Shown here piece by piece: positions 25,872-33,660 of a DNA stretch of 64,000 bases. Under the pieces are notes generated by a model, which was not told the DNA's origin, did no database searches, and was given only the letters and a program-made list of their open reading frames with translations. This DNA is from JACVRW01 sp963820315. Its GTDB lineage: Bacteria > Actinomycetota > Thermoleophilia > Solirubrobacterales > Thermoleophilaceae. The stretch is from the NCBI GenBank assembly GCA_963820315.1, contig CAWFZK010000036.1, forward strand, positions 1 through 64,000. The letters run 5' to 3'. Made by a program: the position numbers and the translations under genes. Within the stretch, counting starts at the first letter, position 1, and each line of letters opens with the position of its first letter.

Positions 25872-25882
25872 GTCACGCCCGC

Positions 25883-26323
25883 CTACCCGGTCGCCTTTGC
25901 TCGTTGGCGTTCGGGGCTAATCCGAACGACGTTCCAGACGAGCCCTACCCGCTCGAGGCTGGTGATGACCCAGGCGGAGGGATCGAGCTGCCAGGGGCGC
26001 ATCCCGTGCGCGGCGGACGTGGGGAAGGCATGGTGGTTGTTGCGCCATGCCTCCCCCAGGGCCAGCGGGGCCAGCCAGGCCAGATTGCGTGACTCGTCGT
26101 CCGTCTCGAACGCGCGGCGCCCGAACGTTCCGAGTGCGATCCCGAGTCCGAAGGCGGCCGCTGGGCCGAGTGCTGCCCAGAGCGGGAAGGTCTTGTCGAC
26201 GAGCCGGATCACGGGGTCGCGCAGAAGGTCTGGGGCGTCGCGGGCGAGCACCGCTCTCCTGACCGCCGAGGCGGCCTCGAGCCCTCCGTTGACCGAGAAG
26301 GCCAGGCTTCTGGGCGGGGTCAA
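25883..26323 (-). pseudogene. fatty acid desaturase remnant
   Basis: Only 146 residues remain of a family of about 300. The C-terminal block is well kept: LGEAWRNNHHAFPTSAAHG, containing the third histidine box, and SPERQ near the end. The N-terminal two membrane segments with the first histidine box are missing. Moreover IALGTFGRR joins a membrane segment straight to the block that normally comes after the second box (about 35 residues lost in frame). Without two of three iron-ligand boxes it cannot be an active desaturase. It overlaps the next small gene by four bases. Confidence 0.8.
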
Positions 26324-26634
26324 AGGGCGCCCTCCTCACCGATGCGGACGACCTCCCGGCCGAGGCGGAGGCGCTTGGCGCGGTAGCTCGGCGTGAGGCC
26401 GCCGCTCAGCGCGTCTGCCTCGTCGAGCCATTCGAGCGCCAGTTCGAGGTCGCCGAGCCGATCGAATGCATCGGCGCGATCGAAGGCGGCCTCGATGCGC
26501 GCCTGGTGCTCTGACTCACGCGCGACGCGCCGGTCCCACTCCTTCGAGTCCGGTGAGGCGCACCGATGCGGCGAGATCATCGAGATGCTCGGCTCCCAAG
26601 GCCTCTTGCGATCCGCGCCGACCAAGGTCGACAC
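26320..26634 (-). CDS. hypothetical helical protein (104 aa or shorter)
   Basis: The frame opens at 26634, but an internal ATG at 26580 (MISPHRCAS) may be the real start. The core is helical: ARESEHQARIEAAFDRADAF and LELALEWLDEADALSGG, which reads like a single TPR-like hairpin. The stop overlaps the desaturase remnant by four bases. It has no assigned family that I recognise. Confidence 0.5.
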   Translation of the reverse strand: MSTLVGADRKRPWEPSISMISPHRCASPDSKEWDRRVARESEHQARIEAAFDRADAFDRLGDLELALEWLDEADALSGGLTPSYRAKRLRLGREVVRIGEEGAL

Positions 26635-26798
26635 CTAACGCCGGCCGGGTGCTGGAGCCGGATGAGCGCCCGCCGTCTGCTTGGGGCCGGGACGCGTGGT
26701 CAGCGTACCACCGAGCGGGATGCCGGGCTCGACTTTGAGTCTTCCGAGGAACGATGAGCTACCGCGAGACTGATCGCGTCGATCGCCAACGAGCGAAA

Positions 26799-26825
26799 GG
26801 ATCGGCGCCCTCGTCGCGCCGATCC
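26799..26825. terminator. strong hairpin, 10-bp stem
   Basis: GGATCGGCGC and its exact complement flank a seven-base loop (26809-26815). No T-run follows on either strand, so it is a structure of terminator or mRNA-stability type without the intrinsic signature. It lies in a 300-base gene-free stretch (26635-26940) in which I see nothing else convincing, apart from the second hairpin six bases on. Confidence 0.45.
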
Positions 26826-26830
26826 CGCAG

Positions 26831-26845
26831 CAGGGGAGGCCCCTG
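26831..26845. repeat. second small hairpin, 6-bp stem
   Basis: CAGGGG, AGG, CCCCTG. It follows the previous hairpin by five bases, giving a tandem of two stems. Confidence 0.4.
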
Positions 26846-26940
26846 ACGGGTCGCTATCGTCGGGCCTGCACCTCGCTCGGTGGGTTCCTCGCCTCTTCGC
26901 GCGATCCACGATCTGGGGCAGGAGGCAAGCGCGAAGCTCA

Positions 26941-27093
26941 ATGAGGCGAAAGGACCAACTCCGCGCCACGAAGCTGAAACAGGTCGCTCGGCGAATCAAG
27001 CACGGGTCGTCGAAGGCCAGGCATTTGCCGCCCGTGAACCGCGCCGCCGAGGCGGAGCGCGAGTACCGCCGCGACCGGCCACAACCGACCTAG
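26941..27093 (+). CDS. small basic hypothetical protein (50 aa)
   Basis: ATG 26941 starts a 50-residue frame ending at TAG 27091. The protein is strongly basic at the start (MRRKDQLRATKLKQVARRIK) and has many Arg/Lys plus an acidic patch (AAEAEREYRRD). Such small proteins often bind nucleic acids or are ribosome-associated, but no family is recognised. A GGAGG at 26920-26924 is rather far from the start, so expression is uncertain. The distribution of charged residues and few Arg-Ala repeats makes a chance frame less likely. Confidence 0.45.
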   Translation: MRRKDQLRATKLKQVARRIKHGSSKARHLPPVNRAAEAEREYRRDRPQPT

Positions 27094-27157
27094 CGGAGCT
27101 GCCGGCGGCGATGCTCCACCACTACGAGCACGTCCGCCGCTAGATACCACGGAGGTC

Positions 27158-27173
27158 TGTGAGGCGTGTCACA
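27158..27173. promoter_or_regulatory. CRP/GlxR-type box
   Basis: TGTGA-GGCGTG-TCACA exactly fits TGTGA-N6-TCACA. It lies 170-190 bases in front of the FAD oxidoreductase gene, in a gap otherwise lacking signals. No CRP-like regulator with a DNA-binding domain is in the window. Confidence 0.5.
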
Positions 27174-27344
27174 GTGCGCCGATCGGCGTAATGGTTTGCT
27201 CGTCATACCGATGAATTTCGAAGCCCCATCGGGTCTTACGCATCGAGCATGTCAAGCCACGTCGCCACATATTCCAACGCCTCGCCACGGACCGTCCGGC
27301 ACGGTCAGCGCCGCCGCTTCAGTCACGGGCGTCCTCGTTCGCCG

Positions 27345-28253
27345 GTGGAGCGGCTGGACGCGGTCATCGTCGGGGGTGGCCCGGCCGGCCTGAGCGCCGC
27401 GCTGGTCCTCGGCAGGGCCCGGCGCCGGGTGCTCGTGCTCGACACCGGCCGGCCCGCGAACGTCAAGTCCAGTTCTATCGGAGGGCTGCTCGGTCAGTCC
27501 GGCGTGGCGCCCGTGGAGCTGCGCCACGCCGGACGCGAGCAACTCGTCGACCTCCCGAGCGTCGAGTTGCGCGAGGCCGCCGTGATCGATGCCGACGCGA
27601 CCGTCGACAGCGTGAGGGTGAGCCTCAGCGACGCGAGCACGTTCAGTGCGCGCGCCCTCGTGCTGGCCCATGGCCTGAGCTATGAGCCGCCCGCGCTGCC
27701 GGGCATCGAGCCGCTCTGGGGCCGGTCGGTGTTCCACTGCCCGTTCTGCGACGGCTGGGAGGTGCGCGACCGCGCGCTGGCCGTGCACGGCAACGGACCT
27801 GAGGCCGTCCGCTCGGCGCTCGTCGTGTCGAGTTGGAGCAGCGACGTCATCCTGCTGACCGACGGGCCGGCGCGGTTCGACGACCCGGATCGGGCCGTGC
27901 TGGACGCCGTCGGTGTGCGCGTCCGCGAGGAGCCGATCCAGCGCCTGGCGGGTCAGGACGGCAGCCTGCAGCGGATCGAGTTCGCCTCCGGACCCTCCGA
28001 GGAGTGCGAGGCGCTGTTCGTGCGCACCCGCCGCGGACAGCCGAACGGGCTGGCCGAGGGGCTCGGGTGCGCGCTGACCGAGGGCGGGACGATCGCGACC
28101 GACGGCGATGGCCGGAGCGACGTGCGTGGCGTCTACGCGGCCGGTGACACGGCGACGGAGAGCCTGCGCTCGGTCGCGGCCGCGATCGGGACCGGGTCCC
28201 GCGCTGCGCTGGCCGTCGCGCTCGACTACGTGCCGGTCACGGCGACGGCGTAG
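27345..28253 (+). CDS. NAD(P)/FAD-dependent oxidoreductase, thioredoxin reductase-like
   Basis: The likely start is GTG 27345, giving the FAD-binding GGGPAGLSAALVLGRARRRVLVLD almost at the N-terminus; the frame is open 96 bases further upstream. The 302-residue protein resembles the two-domain thioredoxin reductase group: a FAD fold, HCPFCDGWE with the Cys-x-x-Cys redox pair at about residue 125, an NAD(P) domain and VYAAGDTATESLRSVAAAIG at the C-terminal FAD loop. Pyridine-dinucleotide dehydrogenase activity is likely; the disulfide or quinone substrate is unknown. Its end overlaps the convergent P450 gene by 17 bases. Confidence 0.85.
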   Translation: MERLDAVIVGGGPAGLSAALVLGRARRRVLVLDTGRPANVKSSSIGGLLGQSGVAPVELRHAGREQLVDLPSVELREAAVIDADATVDSVRVSLSDASTFSARALVLAHGLSYEPPALPGIEPLWGRSVFHCPFCDGWEVRDRALAVHGNGPEAVRSALVVSSWSSDVILLTDGPARFDDPDRAVLDAVGVRVREEPIQRLAGQDGSLQRIEFASGPSEECEALFVRTRRGQPNGLAEGLGCALTEGGTIATDGDGRSDVRGVYAAGDTATESLRSVAAAIGTGSRAALAVALDYVPVTATA

Positions 28254-29664
28254 CGCGCTCGCGCACGATCACCGGCAGCCCGCCGCGCGGCGACAGCGTG
28301 GGCATCTGGCGAATCGACAGCGGCCGCATCGGCTCGACGAGCTCGACCGAGAACCGGCGCAGCACGGCGGTCGCGATCGCCTTGATCTCGAGCTGGCCGA
28401 AGCGCATGCCGATGCACGTGCGCGAGCCGCCGCCGAACGGGACGTAGGCGCCCTTCGGGAGCTTGGCGCGCTCGTCCGGGGTGAAGCGATCGGGCCGGAA
28501 CTGCCAGGGCTGCGGGAAGACCTCGGAGAGGTGGTGGCTCGCCCACGAGCAGTAGTTGACGAGGACGCCGCCCGGGACGCGCACGCCGTGCAGCTCGAAC
28601 GGCTCGATCGAGCGCCGCGGCCCGATCCAGGCCGGCGGGTACATGCGCAGCGTCTCGTCGACCGCCATGTCCATGCGCGGGAGCTCGCGCACGAGCTGGG
28701 CCGAGGTCGGCGCCGCGCCGTTCATCACCGCGTCCTGCTCGGCGAGGATCGGAGCCTGCTCCTGCGGGTTACGGGCGAGCTCGTAGAAGAGGAAGGTGAC
28801 GGTGGAGGTCGTGGTGTCGTGGCCCGCGAACAGCAGGGTCATGACCTGATCGCGGAGCTCGTGCTCTGAGAGCCGCGAGCCGTCCTCGTCCTCCGCGTCG
28901 AGCAGCAGGCTGAGGATGTCCGTGCCGCGCTCGCCGGACCGGCGCCGGTGCTCGATCTCCGCGAAGATCACCTGGTCGAGGCGCGCACGCGCGCGCTGCA
29001 TCCTGCGCCACGGGCTGCCCGGCCCGCGCAGCATCTGCACGGCGTAGTCCTCGCCCCAGAAGCCGAGCGCGCGCTCGAACTCCTCGGCCATGTGGGCATC
29101 GCGCACGCCGCGGTCGGGATCGAAGCCGAACAGCGCGCGCATCGCGATGCGCAGCGCCAGCGCACGTGTCCAGGTGTAGAGATCGAGGCGGGCGCCGGGC
29201 CGCCAGTCGGCGAGCGCGCGCTCGACCTCCTCGGTCATCGTGTCGGTGGCCGCCGCCACCTGCTCGCGATGGAACGCCGGCAGCATGATCTGGCGCGCGC
29301 GCCGATGGTAGGCGCCGTCAGTCGTGAGCAGGCCGTCGCCGAGCAGCGGGATCAGGTCGCCCATGCCGCCGTCGCGCCAGCGGAAGTTGGCCGCGTTCGA
29401 GACGGTCATGAAGTGATTCGCCTGCGGGCCGAGCGCGAACACGATCGGGGCGTACATGAGCCGCAGCGAGAAGACCGGGCCGTACTCGCCATACAGGCGC
29501 AGCAGGAGCGGCAGCGGCCCGCGCTCGAACTCGCGCGTGCGGCGCATGCTGAACGACAGCTCGCCGGGCGGGAACTTGCCGCGCGCCTCGCGCATCCAGC
29601 GCATGTCGAAGCGCACCCGATTCATGACTCCCTCGGTGACCGGAGGTGGCGCGCTGACGCTCAT
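28237..29664 (-). CDS. cytochrome P450
   Basis: 475 residues, a normal P450 size. Motifs in order: the I-helix oxygen-binding AGHDTTTSTV at about 290, ETLRMYPP (ExxR) near 345, and the heme-binding FGGGSRTCIGMRFGQLE near 415 with the Cys thiolate ligand. No N-terminal anchor is obvious. It is a soluble bacterial monooxygenase, of the CYP110/CYP102-like looks of class II; it would need a ferredoxin partner that is not encoded nearby. The long overlap of the heme region with other open frames on the plus strand is incidental. Confidence 0.93.
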   Translation of the reverse strand: MSVSAPPPVTEGVMNRVRFDMRWMREARGKFPPGELSFSMRRTREFERGPLPLLLRLYGEYGPVFSLRLMYAPIVFALGPQANHFMTVSNAANFRWRDGGMGDLIPLLGDGLLTTDGAYHRRARQIMLPAFHREQVAAATDTMTEEVERALADWRPGARLDLYTWTRALALRIAMRALFGFDPDRGVRDAHMAEEFERALGFWGEDYAVQMLRGPGSPWRRMQRARARLDQVIFAEIEHRRRSGERGTDILSLLLDAEDEDGSRLSEHELRDQVMTLLFAGHDTTTSTVTFLFYELARNPQEQAPILAEQDAVMNGAAPTSAQLVRELPRMDMAVDETLRMYPPAWIGPRRSIEPFELHGVRVPGGVLVNYCSWASHHLSEVFPQPWQFRPDRFTPDERAKLPKGAYVPFGGGSRTCIGMRFGQLEIKAIATAVLRRFSVELVEPMRPLSIRQMPTLSPRGGLPVIVRERATPSP

Positions 29665-29699
29665 ACGCCCGGAATCCTAGGCGGCATAGGCTTCCGGCA

Positions 29700-30272
29700 A
29701 TGGACCTGGCGAGCGTCTGCGCCGCGTTCGGGCTGTCGGCCGCGTCGGGGCTGAACGCCTGGCTGCCGTTGTTCGCAGGCGCGCTGCTCAACAGGCTCGA
29801 CGTGGTCGACCTGGCCGCGCCGTTCGACGACCTGAGCGGGACGGGCTGGATCGTGGCGCTCGGCGTACTAACGACGGCCGACTTCATCGGCGACAAGATC
29901 CCGGCGGTCGACCACGTCCTGCACGCGCTCGGATCGGTGATCGCGCCCGTCTCCGGGGCGGTCATGTTCACCGGCCAGACGGGCGTCGACACCGACGTGC
30001 CGACGCTCGTCGCGGCGCTGCTCGGCGCCGGCACCGCCGAGTCCGTGCACGCCGGCCGCGCCGCGGTGCGACCGCTCTCGACGGCCACGACGGCGGGGGT
30101 CGGCAACCCCGTCCTGTCGCTGATCGAGGACGCGGGCTCGGCGTTCCTCGTGGTGGTCGCGTTCGTGCTCCCGGTGTTGGCCATGCTGCTCGTGGTCGGC
30201 CTGCTGGTCGTGCTGTTCCTGGGCTGGCGGCGCGTCCGACGCAGGCGCGCGGCCGCCCGCGCGCCTACCTAG
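29700..30272 (+). CDS. DUF4126 family membrane protein
   Basis: 190 residues with 4-5 hydrophobic segments. SGLNAWLPLFAGALLNRLD at the N-terminus, FIGDKIPAVDHVLHALGSVIAPVSGA and TATTAGVGNPVLSLIEDAGS are the three conserved DUF4126 blocks. The last membrane helix leads into an Arg-rich tail facing the cytoplasm. Function is not known. It lies on the plus strand between two minus-strand genes, divergent from the P450 gene with 35 bases between. Confidence 0.82.
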   Translation: MDLASVCAAFGLSAASGLNAWLPLFAGALLNRLDVVDLAAPFDDLSGTGWIVALGVLTTADFIGDKIPAVDHVLHALGSVIAPVSGAVMFTGQTGVDTDVPTLVAALLGAGTAESVHAGRAAVRPLSTATTAGVGNPVLSLIEDAGSAFLVVVAFVLPVLAMLLVVGLLVVLFLGWRRVRRRRAAARAPT

Positions 30273-30273
30273 C

Positions 30274-31032
30274 TCACGAGCTCGCCATCAGGAGCGCGCG
30301 CGAGACCTGCACGGGGTCGTCCCAGGTGGGTATGTGGCCACAGTCCCGCAACAGCACCGTGCGCCAGTGCTCGGGCTTCGTGCGCGGCCTGCGGATCAGC
30401 CGGTCGAGCTCGCCCCATGCGAGCGTCACGGGAACGTCGATCCGCTCGGTGTCCGACAGGACGCCCGAGCGCATCGCGGCATTGGCCGCTTCGAAGCCCG
30501 GCGCGGTCACGTACGAGCGCACCAGCCGGGCGGCGGCCGCGGGCGGCACGCGCTCCGGATGCCCGACGGACGAGCGCAGCAGCAGCCTGCGTCCGCGGGC
30601 GCTGCGCACCAGCGCCGGGACGAGCGGCAGCAGCCGGCGGCCGATGCGGCGCACGTCCGGACCGTCGCGCGGCCCAAGCGGGCGCGTCCAGAAGCCCGCC
30701 GCGCAGAGCCCGGTGGCCGACAGCGTTCGCCCGGCCTTGGCGAGCTCGAGCGCGACCCAGCCGCCGAGCGAGTTGCCCGCCACGTGGACGCGCTCGAGCC
30801 CCAGCGAGTCGAGGAAGCGGCCGACGGCCGCGGCGAGCGCCTGTGGCGTCGGGTCCGAGCCGTTCGCGAGGGCGGGCGACGAGCCGAAGCCGGGCAGGTC
30901 GACCGCGATCACGTCGCGCTGGGCGGCGAGCCGCTCGAACACGGGCTCCCACACGACGATTTCGGCACCCAGCGGGTGGATCAGGAGGAGGGGCTCGCCG
31001 CTGCCACGGCGGATGTAATTGAGAGAAGTCAT
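30274..31032 (-). CDS. alpha/beta hydrolase
   Basis: 252 residues. The oxyanion region (LLLIHPLGAEIVVWEPVF), the nucleophile elbow HVAGNSLGGWVALELA with the serine, WGELDRL with the Asp, and DCGHIPTWDDP with the His are all present and in order. A sizeable cap lies between residues 120 and 190. Substrate undefined; it could be an ester or C-C hydrolase. Start ATG 31032 is 33 bases from the divergent SDR gene. Confidence 0.88.
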   Translation of the reverse strand: MTSLNYIRRGSGEPLLLIHPLGAEIVVWEPVFERLAAQRDVIAVDLPGFGSSPALANGSDPTPQALAAAVGRFLDSLGLERVHVAGNSLGGWVALELAKAGRTLSATGLCAAGFWTRPLGPRDGPDVRRIGRRLLPLVPALVRSARGRRLLLRSSVGHPERVPPAAAARLVRSYVTAPGFEAANAAMRSGVLSDTERIDVPVTLAWGELDRLIRRPRTKPEHWRTVLLRDCGHIPTWDDPVQVSRALLMASS

Positions 31033-31064
31033 CCTTCTGCGCAGCAGCCACGTACCAGGCTTCG

Positions 31065-31847
31065 ATGAATCTGAACGGACTCACCGCCCTCGTCACCGGC
31101 TCCAACCGCGGCATCGGCCGCGCGATCGCAGGCGAGCTCGCCACCCGCAGGCTCGACCTGCTGCTCTACGGCGTCCGCTCGCCGGAGGACTTCGAGCCTC
31201 CGTCGCCGCCCCCCGGCGGCGCCCGCGAGGTGCGCGCCGTCGGGCTCGACCTGTCGACGCGCGAATCGATCGACGCGGGGGCCGCGGCGCTCCCGCAGGT
31301 GGACGTCCTCGTCAACAACGCCGGCCTGATGACCGGCGGGCTGCTCGAGGAGCAGGAGGTCGACGAGATCTACGCGATGTTCCAGGTGAACCTCGTCGGG
31401 CTCGTCCATCTGACGAAGCTGCTGCTGCCCGCGATGGTGGAGCGAGGGCGCGGCATGATCGTCAACAACGCGAGCATCAGCGGATACGCCTGGTTCCCCG
31501 CGGCCACCACCTACGCCGCCGCGAAGACGGGCGTGGTGGCGTTCAGCGAGTCGCTCAGGCGCGAGCTCAAGGACACCGGCGTGGGCGTCCTCCACCTGGT
31601 GACGCCCGGCGTCGAGACGGACATGCTCGACGCGACCAGAGAGGTCTACGGCCGCCACATGGACGCCGCCGCCTGGGACGATCAGCCTCCGGAGGAGTGG
31701 GCCGCCAAGGCTGTCCGCGCGATCGAGCGCGACGATCACGTGCTCGGGCCCGGCGGGCGGCTCGCACTGGCGAAGCTCGCCTCACGCGGGCCCGCGGCGC
31801 TGCTCGACTTCGTGGCGGGCCGGTCGTTCTCGCGCGACGCGCGGTAG
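31065..31847 (+). CDS. short-chain dehydrogenase/reductase (SDR)
   Basis: 260 residues of the classical SDR family: the nucleotide loop TGSNRGIGRA at about residue 12, the NNAG motif, and the catalytic triad Ser in NNASISG with YAAAK. Loop composition (ATRRLDLLLYG) favours NADP. The 3' end overlaps the cyclopropane synthase gene of the opposite strand by about 110 bases, an unusually long convergent overlap. Substrate unknown. Confidence 0.9.
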   Translation: MNLNGLTALVTGSNRGIGRAIAGELATRRLDLLLYGVRSPEDFEPPSPPPGGAREVRAVGLDLSTRESIDAGAAALPQVDVLVNNAGLMTGGLLEEQEVDEIYAMFQVNLVGLVHLTKLLLPAMVERGRGMIVNNASISGYAWFPAATTYAAAKTGVVAFSESLRRELKDTGVGVLHLVTPGVETDMLDATREVYGRHMDAAAWDDQPPEEWAAKAVRAIERDDHVLGPGGRLALAKLASRGPAALLDFVAGRSFSRDAR

Positions 31848-33007
31848 GCCGGCTTGGCGAACAGCACCTGGTAGTCCTGAATGCGGCGTTCGCGGAAGCC
31901 GCCCTCCGACCAGGTCAGGTAGAGCTCCCACAGCCGTCTGAAGCGACGGTCGTAGCCGAGCTGCTCGAGCCGCGGCGTCGCGGCCGTGAAGTTCGCGCGC
32001 CAGGCGGCCAGCGTGGGCGGGTAGTGCGCCGTGATGTCGTCGAGGTCGAGCGTGCGCATGTCCGTCTGCGCCGCGATCGACCTCGAGATCACCTCGACCG
32101 AGGGCAGGCAGCCCGACGGGAAGATCAGCTCCCTCGTGAACGAGCGCGAGGCCTTCTCGAGCTCGTAGGCGCGGTCGCTGATCGTGATCGCCTGCAGGAG
32201 CATGAGCCCGTCGGGAGCGAGCAGGTTCGAGCAGCGGCGGAAGAAGACGTCGAAGTACTGCCAGCCGACCGCCTCGATCATCTCGATCGAGGCGAGCTTG
32301 GAGTAGCTCCCGCGCAGGTCGCGGTAGTCCTCCATCAACACCTCGACGCGGTCGTCGAGGCCGGCAGCGCGCACGCGCTCACTCGCCACCGCGTGCTGTT
32401 CCTTCGAGATCGTCGTGGTGGTGACGCGGCAGCCGTACTCCCCGGCTGCGTGCAGTGCGAGCGAGCCCCAGCCGGTCCCGATCTCGACGAGGTGGTCGTC
32501 GCGCTTGAGCTCGAGCTTGCGGCAGACGCGATCGAGCTTCGCGAGCTGGGCCTCGTGCAGGGTCATTCCCGGCTCCTCGAAGTACGCGCAGGAGTAGGTC
32601 ATCGACTCGTCGAGGAAGAGCCGGAACATGTCGTTGCCCAGGTCGTAGTGCGCCGCGATGTGCCGGCGGGCGGCCGCGCGGCTGTTGCGCGGCACGCGCG
32701 AGAACGCGTTCCGCAGCCGTGCGAAGGGGGCCCGCAGGCGGTCCAGCCGCGGCATCTCGCGCGCACCGATCCGGACGGCGTTCACCAGGTCGTCGGCGTC
32801 CCAGCGGCCCTCCGCGTACAGCTCGGCGAGCGCGCGGCTGCCGCGCATGAGGGCTCGCCAGAAGGCGGGGTCGTGGACGCGCAGGGTCGCGGAGAGATCG
32901 GCGCCCGGCGGGCCGAACTCGTATCTCGTGCCGTCAGGCTCGGCAATCTCGACGCGCCCGGCGCGCATGCGGCCGAGCATGGCTGACGCTGCTGTGCGGG
33001 CGATCAT
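31736..33007 (-). CDS. cyclopropane-fatty-acyl-phospholipid synthase family methyltransferase
   Basis: 423 residues starting at ATG 33007, whose ATGA overlaps the stop of the DUF1365 gene. The SAM-binding region HLVEIGTGWGSLALHAA and the lipid-site motif GNDMFRLFLDESMTYSCAYF are typical of CFA synthase, together with the RFRRLWELYLTWSEGGF end. It methylates acyl chains of membrane lipids using S-adenosylmethionine. The three-gene order FAD enzyme, DUF1365 protein and Cfa-like methyltransferase recurs in bacteria and in several is linked to singlet-oxygen response or unusual methylated/furan fatty acids. Confidence 0.92.
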   Translation of the reverse strand: MIARTAASAMLGRMRAGRVEIAEPDGTRYEFGPPGADLSATLRVHDPAFWRALMRGSRALAELYAEGRWDADDLVNAVRIGAREMPRLDRLRAPFARLRNAFSRVPRNSRAAARRHIAAHYDLGNDMFRLFLDESMTYSCAYFEEPGMTLHEAQLAKLDRVCRKLELKRDDHLVEIGTGWGSLALHAAGEYGCRVTTTTISKEQHAVASERVRAAGLDDRVEVLMEDYRDLRGSYSKLASIEMIEAVGWQYFDVFFRRCSNLLAPDGLMLLQAITISDRAYELEKASRSFTRELIFPSGCLPSVEVISRSIAAQTDMRTLDLDDITAHYPPTLAAWRANFTAATPRLEQLGYDRRFRRLWELYLTWSEGGFRERRIQDYQVLFAKPAYRASRENDRPATKSSSAAGPREASFASASRPPGPST

Positions 33008-33660
33008 CGGGCCGGATGCGCATGGTACGGGGCGCCCTTCAGTTTGAGTCGCACGGCCTGTGCGTAGATGCCGCCTAGGACACGCAGCGTCATCAGCGGA
33101 TAGCGCACGAGCGGCCACGCCGACAGCTCGCGGCGCGACAGCGCGAGCGTCGCGTCGAAGTCGACGCGCTCGTCGCGCCGGCTCTCCATGTGCACCCTCA
33201 GCAGCTCGCTCGGAGTGGTGAGGCTGACGTGGTACTCGGAGCCCATGGCGAGGAACGGCGAGACGTGGAAGGCCTTGCCGACCGATGCGCGCAGGCCGTC
33301 GAGCTCGTAGGTGTGGCGCTCGCCCCAGGGCGTGTTCGTGACCTCCGCCACGACGCGCTCGACTCTCTCTCCGCTGCGATCGAAGCAGTAGTAGAAGCTG
33401 ACCGGGTTGAAGTGGTGGCCGAACGTCCGCACATGGGTGAGCAGGCGCACCGGCCCGTCGTGCTCGAGCTCGAGGTAGTCGCCGCGCCGGAAGCGCGCGG
33501 GCGCCGGCCGGCGCGCCGACCACAGTGGGATGGGGTCGAGCACCTCGGGCAGCTCGTCGAGGTCGAGGTAGGCCATGAACAGGCGCCTCCGGAACTCGTG
33601 CTGGACGGGCTCGAAACGCCGGTGGCGGATCCAGCCCTCGTAGAGGGCGCTCTCGCTCAC
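33004..33660 (-). CDS. DUF1365 family protein
   Basis: GTG 33660 overlaps the TGA of the upstream FAD enzyme gene; the frame is open further upstream but this start is best. The 218-residue protein contains RHRRFEPVQHEFRRRLFMAYLD, THVRTFGHHFNPVSFYYCFD and NTPWGERHTYEL, which define DUF1365. It seems cytoplasmic. It always accompanies the FAD-amine-oxidase-like enzyme and the CFA-type methyltransferase, so it likely acts on the same lipid substrate. No catalytic function is proven. Confidence 0.88.
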   Translation of the reverse strand: MSESALYEGWIRHRRFEPVQHEFRRRLFMAYLDLDELPEVLDPIPLWSARRPAPARFRRGDYLELEHDGPVRLLTHVRTFGHHFNPVSFYYCFDRSGERVERVVAEVTNTPWGERHTYELDGLRASVGKAFHVSPFLAMGSEYHVSLTTPSELLRVHMESRRDERVDFDATLALSRRELSAWPLVRYPLMTLRVLGGIYAQAVRLKLKGAPYHAHPAR

